Shown here: piece after piece, positions 31,645 to 38,374 of the stretch
Numbering within the stretch: position 1 is the first letter of the stretch
Layout: every line of letters begins with the position of its first letter
Assembly: GCA_016930745.1 (NCBI GenBank)
Contig: JAFGGE010000238.1
Location: forward strand, 1-38,374
Source of the DNA: Sedimentisphaerales bacterium
GTDB lineage: Bacteria > Planctomycetota > Phycisphaerae > Sedimentisphaerales > Anaerohalosphaeraceae
Length of the DNA stretch: 38,374 nt
Reading direction: 5' to 3'
The notes under the pieces: model-generated
Seen by the model: the letters and a program-made list of their open reading frames with translations, nothing else
What the model was told of the DNA's origin: nothing
Database searches by the model: none
Position numbers and translations under genes: made by a program

Positions 31645-34600
31645 TCAATACAGCGCTACTGGATATATTTGCTCCTTCGGTTTCGTATCCTGGTAATAAA
31701 TGATATACAGCACGGGCAGTATAATAAGAGTCAGACCCAGGGAACTGATCAGCCCGCCGAAAATTACCGCTACGAGCGGTTTTTGTATCTCGGAGCCGGA
31801 ACCGGTCGCGTACAACATCGGCAAAAGTCCCATCAGCGTCGTCAGGGTAGTCATCACCAGAGGCCTTACCCGCAACCGACAGGCCTCGATCACAGCGTCG
31901 TATACATTTTTGCCGCCCAGTCGCAATTGTTCGAAGAAACTGACCAACACCAGTCCGTTCTCGACCGCTACACCCAACAATGCAATAAAACCAATCGATG
32001 CAGCAACACTCAAATTGATATTCAGAAAATATATGGCCAGAATACCTCCCACCAATGCAAAGGGCAGATTCACCAGAATCAAAAGAGCACATTTAAATGA
32101 ATTTAACGAGGAAAACAGCATAACAAAAATAAGCAGAATGGCCGCAGGCACGACAACTTTCAGACGGGCCATCGCTCTTTGCTGATTTTCAAACTGACCG
32201 CCCCAGGCAAATCGGTAACCTTCTGGCATGTCGTTTTCTAGGGACGCCAGTTTTTGTTTTGCTTCGGTGACAAAACCTCCCATATCCCTGCCTCGGACAT
32301 TGCATTCAACAATCAATCGGCGGGTGGAATCCTCACGACTGATCTGTGCCGGAGATTCGACTTCGTGTAGGGTTACCAGTTCTTTCAGGGGAACATTATA
32401 ACCGGCGGGAGAAGGAACCAGTATGCGTTCTATGGCGTCTGCATCCTGTCGATCCTCCAAGGGAAATCGCACCTGCACATCAAATCGTTTCTGTCCTTCA
32501 AAAACAGTGGTTGCAATCCTGCCTCCGATCGCCGTCCCGACCAGTTGGTTGATCGTGTCTACATTGATCCTGTGGCGCGCCATGGCCTGACGATCCATAT
32601 GTAACTCGATCTGAGAAAAGCCGGAAATTTGCTCAATTTTAACGTCATTGGCGCCTTCTATTTCACTCAGAACAGGGGCGATCTTTTCGGCGGCGGACCG
32701 CAACACCTCCATGTCGTCGCCGAATATCTTTATCGCCACATCGGATTTAATGCCGCTGATCAGTTCGTTGACCCGCAGGGCTATCGGCTGAGAAAATGCC
32801 GATTTGATGCCGGGAAATACTAAAAGTTCACGATTGATCGCCTGAACAAGTTCCTCTCTGGAACGTCCATATTTTTGTTCATAGCGAGGTTTGAGCATGA
32901 CAAAAATATCATTTTGTTCCGGTCCCATCGGATCCTCGGCGATTTCCGCTCGGCCTGTCTTTGTCACAATCGTTTCGATTTCTGGAAACTTGGCCAAGAG
33001 ACGTTTTTCAATTTCACTCGCCTGTAATACCGAACCTTTTATCCCGGCTGTCGGCAGGCGAACGACATTGATTGCCAATGCGCCTTCATTCAGCGGCGGC
33101 AGGAATTCCGTTCCGATCTGGCTAAGTGCAGCAAACGCCATGACCATAAACGCTGCCGCAATGCCGACAGTAATCCATCGTCCCCGCACGGCTGTTTTCA
33201 GCACGGGCATATAGGCACGGTCAAAAAAAACCGCCAACAAATTTTTACTTTTCGTACATGCAATGCGTTTGACCAGCATGGAACTCATAACCGGGACAAT
33301 GGTCAAAGCAGCCAGCAATGACCCCGCCAGCGCATAGCAGATTGTCAATGCCAGCGGCTTAAACATCTTGCCTTCCATAGATTCCAGCGTAAACAGGGGA
33401 ACAAACACGATAACGATAATCAAAATCGCAAAGATAACCGGACGAGCCACTTCCTTGACCGCTTCATGGGCTATCGGAATTCTTGAAGCGTCGGAATCTG
33501 CCTTTTCGCGCATGTGTCGTGCAATATTTTCAACTACCACAATCGAACCATCCACAACCATCCCAATGGCAATGACAAGCCCGCCAAGACTCATCAAATT
33601 ACCGGTGACTCCCGTCCAGCCCATCAGCAAAAAAGCGACAGCCGCCGTGATGGGAAGGGATATCGCTACGGCCAAAGCCGCACGGAAATCCCATAAGATG
33701 ACAAATAAAACCAGAATAACAAAAATCATTCCCTGAAACAGTGCCGAGGAGACGGTCTTGATACAGGCCTGAATCAGGCTGGTCCGGTCATAGAAAGGCG
33801 AAATATTCACGCCCGGCGGAAGCGATTTCTGAAGGGGAGGAATTTCCGCTCTTACGCGGTCAACCACATGCTTGGAATTGCTGCCTTTGAGCATAATCAC
33901 CATACCGATGACAACTTCCCCCTGGCCATCTTTGGTAACCGCACCATTTCTGGTCTGACGACCGATTTGTATCTCGGCCACATCTTTCAGATAGACCGGC
34001 GTGCCTTCTTCGGATTTGATAACGATATTTTCGATATCAGAAATTCCCCGAACGAGTCCTTTCGATACGACATTGATCTGTTCCCAGTCCCGCTCGACGA
34101 AACTGCCGCCGGCGTTTGAATTATTGGCCTCCAGAACATGGAGAATCTCATCTAACGGGATCCCGTACTTTAGCAGCAAAGCCGGGGCGGGTATGACATG
34201 GTATTGCTTGACAAAACCGCCGAAACTGTTGATTTCCGTCACGCCCGGCAGTCGCCGAAGCTGCGGACTGATGATCCAGTTCTGTATCGTCCGCAAGTCC
34301 ATTAAATCCTGTTCGGCTTGGACCATCGGCATGCCGCATTGATCGCATTTTTCCGCTTTCTCGCTCCAGGCCTCTTTGTGCATAGGACAATAGTATCCGC
34401 TTTTTAACACATACTGGTAGATCTCCCCCAGTCCGGTGGATATCGGTCCCAATTCCGGTTCTATCCCTTCGGGCAGTTCATCTTTTACCTGCGCCAGACG
34501 CTCAAATACCAGTTGCCTCGCAAAATAGGTATCCACATCGTCTTCAAAGATGACGATCACCTGAGAAAGGTCCGTCTTGGAAAGGCTTCTGACCTGCTGA

Positions 34601-34836
34601 ACGTTCGGCAGGCCGCCCATATCCACCTCGATCGGGAAGGTTATCAGCCGCTCTACTTCGGACGGCGTGAGGCCGGGAGCCTGCGTCAGGATCATTACCT
34701 GCTGATTTGTTACATCCGGAAAGGCGTCTATGGGTAAATTTTTCCATGCGAAGATTCCTGCCGCCAGCAGCACGATGCTGCCCAGAATAACCAGCAGCCT
34801 GTGTTTCAGCATAAAGTATAGAAAAGTATCAAGCAT
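31645..34836 (-). CDS. CusA/CzcA-family heavy-metal RND efflux pump with inserted metal-binding module
   Basis: A 1063-residue inner-membrane proton/metal antiporter. Twelve membrane helices in the usual 1+5, 1+5 layout can be followed, with LPIDAFPDVTNQQV after helix 1, the TM4 motif GLVIAIGMVVDGSIVVVENIARHM carrying the proton-relay aspartate, and the FLPPLNEGALAINVVR segment of the second porter half. Residues 147-172 are an insertion with C150, H153, C164 and C167 (YYCPMHKEAW, then KCDQCGMPMV), matching the small heavy-metal-binding domain usually found on CusB-type adaptors or copper ATPases. ATG 34836 is preceded by AAGGAGG, which overlaps the stop of the adaptor gene. It is the last gene of a TolC-adaptor-pump operon. 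Copper/silver or cobalt/zinc specificity cannot be decided from sequence. Confidence 0.95.
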   Translation of the reverse strand: MLDTFLYFMLKHRLLVILGSIVLLAAGIFAWKNLPIDAFPDVTNQQVMILTQAPGLTPSEVERLITFPIEVDMGGLPNVQQVRSLSKTDLSQVIVIFEDDVDTYFARQLVFERLAQVKDELPEGIEPELGPISTGLGEIYQYVLKSGYYCPMHKEAWSEKAEKCDQCGMPMVQAEQDLMDLRTIQNWIISPQLRRLPGVTEINSFGGFVKQYHVIPAPALLLKYGIPLDEILHVLEANNSNAGGSFVERDWEQINVVSKGLVRGISDIENIVIKSEEGTPVYLKDVAEIQIGRQTRNGAVTKDGQGEVVIGMVIMLKGSNSKHVVDRVRAEIPPLQKSLPPGVNISPFYDRTSLIQACIKTVSSALFQGMIFVILVLFVILWDFRAALAVAISLPITAAVAFLLMGWTGVTGNLMSLGGLVIAIGMVVDGSIVVVENIARHMREKADSDASRIPIAHEAVKEVARPVIFAILIIVIVFVPLFTLESMEGKMFKPLALTICYALAGSLLAALTIVPVMSSMLVKRIACTKSKNLLAVFFDRAYMPVLKTAVRGRWITVGIAAAFMVMAFAALSQIGTEFLPPLNEGALAINVVRLPTAGIKGSVLQASEIEKRLLAKFPEIETIVTKTGRAEIAEDPMGPEQNDIFVMLKPRYEQKYGRSREELVQAINRELLVFPGIKSAFSQPIALRVNELISGIKSDVAIKIFGDDMEVLRSAAEKIAPVLSEIEGANDVKIEQISGFSQIELHMDRQAMARHRINVDTINQLVGTAIGGRIATTVFEGQKRFDVQVRFPLEDRQDADAIERILVPSPAGYNVPLKELVTLHEVESPAQISREDSTRRLIVECNVRGRDMGGFVTEAKQKLASLENDMPEGYRFAWGGQFENQQRAMARLKVVVPAAILLIFVMLFSSLNSFKCALLILVNLPFALVGGILAIYFLNINLSVAASIGFIALLGVAVENGLVLVSFFEQLRLGGKNVYDAVIEACRLRVRPLVMTTLTTLMGLLPMLYATGSGSEIQKPLVAVIFGGLISSLGLTLIILPVLYIIYYQDTKPKEQIYPVALY
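34312..34398 (-). other. inserted heavy-metal-binding domain in the RND pump
   Basis: These codons encode about 29 residues with the pattern C-P-M-H, ten residues, C-x-x-C-G-M, inside the first porter domain between EIYQYVLKSG and DLMDLRTIQNW. Related pumps have only a short turn here. Confidence 0.75.
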
Positions 34837-34855
34837 TAGGATCTACCCCCCCTCC

Positions 34856-36235
34856 TTAATCAGCGCAGCCTGCGCCCATTTTTTCCCGAAGAATGTCGCT
34901 TTTCAGCATAAAAGCTCCCCCCGTCACGATGGTAGCGCCCCGGGGAATGCCACTTAGGATTTCGATAAATTGGCCGCATTTGTCGCCTACGGAAACATCT
35001 CGGCGAATCCACAAATCATTTTCCCATTGTTGAAATATGAAGTCTTTCCCGCCGTCGGACATCACGGCAACCTGCGGCACAGCCATCATCTGTCCCGGCA
35101 GCGGGATGGCGACTCGGACATCGGCGAACATACCGGGTCTTAGTTTGCCTTCCGGATTCTTCACCTGCACCCGCATTTTCACGGTGCGAGTATGCTCGTC
35201 CATCAAATGGCCCACAAGATCCACCTCGCCGGGAAAGGCGATTGGTTCAAAGGCCTTCACCCGCACCATCGCCGGAAGCGATTTCTCTTGGGCAAATTGT
35301 TCCTGCAGGATCGCCAGGTCTTTTTCATACACGTCGCACCACACCCACAAATGGGAAAGATCGGCAATGGCGTAAAGGCTTTCTGTGGCGTCCACGATCG
35401 TTCCGACAGAAATAGTCTGTGTGATAATCGTACCGCTCTGTGGGGCACGCAGTGTCAGATCGGCAAAATTTCCATTTTCTTTTTCATTCTTAATACCGGC
35501 TATCTGCTCGGTTTCAAGGCCGAATAGCCGCAATCGTTTATCCGTCGCCGCATAAGAGGCTTGGGCTGCCTTCAGCTCATTCAATGCATTCTGATAATCC
35601 GCCTGGCTGGTAATTTTTTTTTCATAAAGCCCTTGCTCTCGTCGGAATGCCGCCTGTGTTAATTCGAGTTTTGCCTGAACCTCCAAAAAGTCCGCCTTGG
35701 CCTGACCCAAATCGGCCGAATGAAGTACGGCCAAAATATCTCCCTTGGCCACCTTTTCCCCGATGAGTTTTTTTACCTGCTCGACTCGTCCGCCGCCTGT
35801 GGACACCACATCCACGGCCTTCGTTCGATCCAGTTCTACCTGCCCCGTGAACGTAAGCATCCTTGTGCGTTCCATATCTGCAAGCATCCCTGTCTGAATC
35901 AGAGACGCCGCTATGGATGGATCAATTTTTACCACCCCAACCTCATAGCGGCATTCATCACAGTCGATGATGCGCATCGCATGTTCGCAGACGGCTTTTT
36001 CCAGATCATCGGGGGCGATTTCTTCCGCCGCCTGGTGTTCGTGCCCTTCGTGACCTGCCTGCTCCTTCTCTCCGGCATGGACTACTTCCTGCGTAGGGGA
36101 GTCGGTTTCATGGAGTATGCCGGAATACGACATTCGCCCCACAAATATTCCCAATCCCAGAAAGAGCATCGCTACGATAAACAATGCCTTATTCTTGACT
36201 GTCCGCGACAGCATTTTGTCGTTCGTGTGTTTCAT
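34856..36235 (-). CDS. CusB/CzcB-type periplasmic adaptor
   Basis: A 459-residue membrane-fusion protein that bridges the RND pump and the outer-membrane channel. One N-terminal helix (about 15-34) anchors it, followed by a His/Glu-rich stretch (GHEGHEH) and a Cys/His segment CEHAMRIIDCDECRYEVGVVKI (C83, H85, C92, C95), both likely to hold metal. The barrel-sandwich half-motifs (VVSTGGGRVEQVKKLIGEKVAKGD and LRAPQSGTIITQTISVGTIV) flank a coiled-coil hairpin at about 160-250, and the beta-barrel and membrane-proximal domains follow. The ATG overlaps the TolC stop as ATGA, indicating translational coupling, and the gene ends 19 bases before the pump gene. Confidence 0.95.
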   Translation of the reverse strand: MKHTNDKMLSRTVKNKALFIVAMLFLGLGIFVGRMSYSGILHETDSPTQEVVHAGEKEQAGHEGHEHQAAEEIAPDDLEKAVCEHAMRIIDCDECRYEVGVVKIDPSIAASLIQTGMLADMERTRMLTFTGQVELDRTKAVDVVSTGGGRVEQVKKLIGEKVAKGDILAVLHSADLGQAKADFLEVQAKLELTQAAFRREQGLYEKKITSQADYQNALNELKAAQASYAATDKRLRLFGLETEQIAGIKNEKENGNFADLTLRAPQSGTIITQTISVGTIVDATESLYAIADLSHLWVWCDVYEKDLAILQEQFAQEKSLPAMVRVKAFEPIAFPGEVDLVGHLMDEHTRTVKMRVQVKNPEGKLRPGMFADVRVAIPLPGQMMAVPQVAVMSDGGKDFIFQQWENDLWIRRDVSVGDKCGQFIEILSGIPRGATIVTGGAFMLKSDILREKMGAGCAD

Positions 36236-37605
36236 GGTTTCTCCTCGGTAAGAAGGTCTCCTCCAAGGAGACGTTCGATTTGTATTCTGGCCTTGTGATA
36301 GGACGCCTGCGCCTCCATACGCTCCAATTGGGCCTCAAGACAAGTCCGCTGGGAGTCCAGAACGTTCAGATAATCAAATTTTCCCTCTTCATACCCGATG
36401 CGCGACGCCTCAAACGCCGACCGGGCATGGGGCAGCACTTCTTCCTCCAGGGAGCGGATCAGGGTATATTCCTCCGACGCCTTCTGATATGCCTCGATCA
36501 GCTGTTCCCGCACCGAGGCCAGAACGGCCTGTTGCTGCTGTCTTGCCTGAGCCAGGGCATAGACGGCTTCCAGTCGGGCGCTCTGATTCCGATCCGAAAT
36601 CCCTAACGGAATCGAAAATCCGAAAACCACCGCATTCTCATCCTCCTCTTCGAACCGCTGCAGGCCTACCCCGATACGAATATCCTGCCTGGCGCGGGAC
36701 TTTTCCAGATCGATGGCCGCACGCCGCTGTTCCAACTCGACCGTCCAGCGGGCCAGATCGGGATTGTTGTCCAGACGGCCGAGAAGCAATGCCATATCTC
36801 CCATGGGATCGACCTGGTCAAAATCCCCTTCCGCCCGATCAAACGAAGCCTTCGTACTGTTCCATAAAGAGGCAAGCTGCAAGCGGGCAAAATGCAGGGT
36901 CTTTTCGGCCAGCTCATACTGGGTTTTGATTTTGGCATGGCTGACCAGGGCCTTGGATTGTTCGACGGGGGAATCCTTGCCGGCATCGACCCGTTTGGTC
37001 ACGCCGGCCAGCATCTCCAACGAAGAGTCCCGAACCTGCCGCATAAGATCGAGCCTTCGCTGGGCTGTCAGCACATCGATAAAGGACTGGGCCGCTTCGG
37101 TCAAGACGTCCAGCCGTTGTGACTCATAGTCCCACTGGGCCAGTTGGTTCTCAAGGGTGGCCAGGGCAATCCTCTTTTGTCTTTTATCTCCTAGTTCAAT
37201 AACCTGACTGAGAAGAATCGTCGTCTCGGCTCCTTCGAAGCGACGGCGTGTCCCGCTGCCGCCGGTTTCTTCCACCTCGACCTCCAGTTCCGGATTGGGA
37301 CTCAGGCCGGCCTGAATCTGTCTGGCTTCCGCGATCCGTACTTGCCAGGATTGAGCCCGAAACCGAGGATTGTACACCAACGCAAGCACAAGAGCCTGGC
37401 GCAAGGTAACCGAACCTGTGGGAGTGGGAGGCACAGACAAGGCTCGGTTATCTCCGGTCTCCTCCCCGACCGCCGTCGGCAGTATTTCGTCCGACGGATT
37501 CTCCTCCATGGCTATCAGGACAGATTCCGAAACGGGCGCCGGGACCGAACACCCTGCCGTAAGAAAAACCCACGGAAGAACGGCAAAATAGATAAAGATT
37601 TTCAT
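36232..37605 (-). CDS. TolC-family outer-membrane efflux lipoprotein
   Basis: A 457-residue outer-membrane channel subunit. The lipobox LTAGC (C19) marks it as a lipoprotein. Two internally similar helical halves typical of TolC proteins are visible, with the conserved NPELEVEVEETGG and RQDIRIGVGLQRFEEEDENAVVFGFSIPLG at the corresponding positions of the two beta-strand pairs, and long coiled helices (LAQARQQQQAVLASVREQLIEAYQ). The gene overlaps the adaptor gene by four bases (ATGA) and lies 109 bases after the His-rich protein gene. It is the first structural gene of the efflux trio. Confidence 0.94.
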   Translation of the reverse strand: MKIFIYFAVLPWVFLTAGCSVPAPVSESVLIAMEENPSDEILPTAVGEETGDNRALSVPPTPTGSVTLRQALVLALVYNPRFRAQSWQVRIAEARQIQAGLSPNPELEVEVEETGGSGTRRRFEGAETTILLSQVIELGDKRQKRIALATLENQLAQWDYESQRLDVLTEAAQSFIDVLTAQRRLDLMRQVRDSSLEMLAGVTKRVDAGKDSPVEQSKALVSHAKIKTQYELAEKTLHFARLQLASLWNSTKASFDRAEGDFDQVDPMGDMALLLGRLDNNPDLARWTVELEQRRAAIDLEKSRARQDIRIGVGLQRFEEEDENAVVFGFSIPLGISDRNQSARLEAVYALAQARQQQQAVLASVREQLIEAYQKASEEYTLIRSLEEEVLPHARSAFEASRIGYEEGKFDYLNVLDSQRTCLEAQLERMEAQASYHKARIQIERLLGGDLLTEEKP

Positions 37606-37714
37606 ATTCCTGGTTCCTGTTGGATGCGTTTACCGGTTCTTACTGAACGCAGAAATTCAGGCGAAGATAAAAAGACTCTGCATTCAGGACTATATTCCGG
37701 GGATCAAACAGGAA

Positions 37715-38143
37715 TCACGCCAACAGGATAATGGTTCGTAAGGCCGGCAATTGGGGAGGCAATATATACAGACTTTGAGTGAAAAATCGGTTAGGATTCC
37801 TTGCATCGACCGGCATATCCGAAACCAAGGGGCAGGGACAAAAGAGGTTTTGTCCCGCTTCCGTCCGCACTTCCAGCACAACGGCGACTCGAACGCAGTC
37901 GGATTGTTCTGCATGGGAGTCATGGCAAAGACTGTGGGTTGCAGTATAATGGTCATCCATTGCTCTGGCACAAGGATCCGCAAAATCCAAATGACTGGGG
38001 TGGATATGGTCGTGTCCATCCGGAGAAAAATGGCGATGGGGAGAAAAACAATATCCAGCCGCACCCAAGGGATTGAACATCAGGATCATCCCGACGACTG
38101 GAATACTTAGTCGAAAAAGATTTCCATTTTTCCGGTTTTGCAT
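37715..38143 (-). CDS. His- and Cys-rich secreted protein, probable metal binder
   Basis: A 142-residue protein of no recognised family. A signal peptide covers about residues 1-30 (MQNRKNGNLFRL, hydrophobic core, GAAG). The mature part is rich in histidine and cysteine: HRHFSPDGHDHIHPSHLDF, then ADPCARAMDDHYTATHSLC and HDSHAEQSDC, and a later FCPC. Such composition beside a heavy-metal efflux operon points to periplasmic binding of copper, silver or zinc. ATG 38143 is chosen because it starts the signal peptide; the frame is open to 38176. The ribosome-binding site is weak (GAGCAGTGG). It is the first gene after the promoter at 38187-38216 and lies 109 bases ahead of the TolC gene. An overlapping frame at 37690-38064 lacks these features. 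Confidence 0.68.
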   Translation of the reverse strand: MQNRKNGNLFRLSIPVVGMILMFNPLGAAGYCFSPHRHFSPDGHDHIHPSHLDFADPCARAMDDHYTATHSLCHDSHAEQSDCVRVAVVLEVRTEAGQNLFCPCPLVSDMPVDARNPNRFFTQSLYILPPQLPALRTIILLA

Positions 38144-38186
38144 AGTCCACTGCTCTTGCTCAGGTTCGAGACACATTTCACAGTAT

Positions 38187-38216
38187 ACTATACCAAAACC
38201 ATAGGATTCAGTTCAA
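38187..38216 (-). promoter_or_regulatory. promoter of the metal-efflux operon
   Basis: On the minus strand, TTGAAC (38211-38216) and TATAGT (38187-38192) are separated by 18 bases. The -10 box overlaps the palindrome AGTATACT (38182-38189). The remaining sequence to the window edge is AT-rich, and I see no gene in it. Confidence 0.5.
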
Positions 38217-38374
38217 GGTAATTTTCAAAGGGCAATTTTGCAGACATTCTTTTTTCAAAATGGAGTACTGGAAAATCTTCTCTTAATGGGTGCTCGCTTA
38301 AAACAGTGTTAAAATTTGAGTATTTTTTCAGTTTGTCCGATAACAAAGGCATGGCATTACAGGATTATTCAGGA

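Overview
The window looks like a chromosomal segment of a planctomycete, most likely of the class Phycisphaerae. The clues are a secreted protein ending in a dockerin-like tail of the kind common in that group (17996-19255), two Tat-exported sugar-metabolism enzymes, several lipoproteins, secreted polysaccharide-degrading enzymes and a mixture of housekeeping genes in short operons. This assignment is inference from gene content; there is no rRNA gene. I see no tRNA, rRNA, CRISPR array, insertion sequence, integrase or phage gene. Coding density is high and no gene-free stretch reaches 300 bases; the longest (21827-22113) carries a near-perfect sigma70-type promoter.

Layout. 1-1003: the 3' end of surE and a small membrane protein. 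5130-1000 (minus): a probable four-gene operon with a Fe-S/Zn cysteine-cluster protein, histidyl-tRNA synthetase, a sensor histidine kinase with an unusual degenerate tail, and its receiver-only partner. 8047-5247 (minus): a three-gene cluster of a zinc metallopeptidase, a D-Ala-D-Ala-ligase-like ATP-grasp enzyme (ATGA overlap) and a class I glutamine amidotransferase; this is the best candidate for an undescribed pathway. 9487-8132 and 9655-11034: a Gfo/Idh/MocA oxidoreductase and a DegT-type aminotransferase, both Tat-exported, diverging from back-to-back consensus promoters. 17361-11038 (minus): a probable four-gene carbohydrate operon (secreted metallo-beta-lactamase-fold protein, PL11 rhamnogalacturonan lyase, GH39 glycosidase, ceramidase-like hydrolase). 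17594-19255: a small membrane protein and the dockerin-tailed secreted protein. 20531-19362 and 20621-21826: a class C beta-lactamase-family lipoprotein divergent from a NamZ/DUF1343 muramidase, suggesting peptidoglycan recycling. 22114-24048: TPR lipoprotein, lspA and a bifunctional-nuclease (DUF151) gene. 31399-24126 (minus): glycogen-synthase-like enzyme, coaE, rho and valS, separated by two clear intrinsic terminators. 38143-31645 (minus): a heavy-metal RND efflux operon (His-rich secreted protein, TolC-like lipoprotein, CusB/CzcB adaptor, CusA/CzcA pump), in which the pump carries an inserted Cys/His metal-binding module.

Promoters with near-consensus -35/-10 boxes and 16-18 bp spacers can be read in front of many transcription units, so the regulatory layout is unusually legible. 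One of them (coaE) predicts a leaderless mRNA, and another (valS) would start transcription inside the rho terminator hairpin. All functions are assigned by reading motifs; no database search was run.
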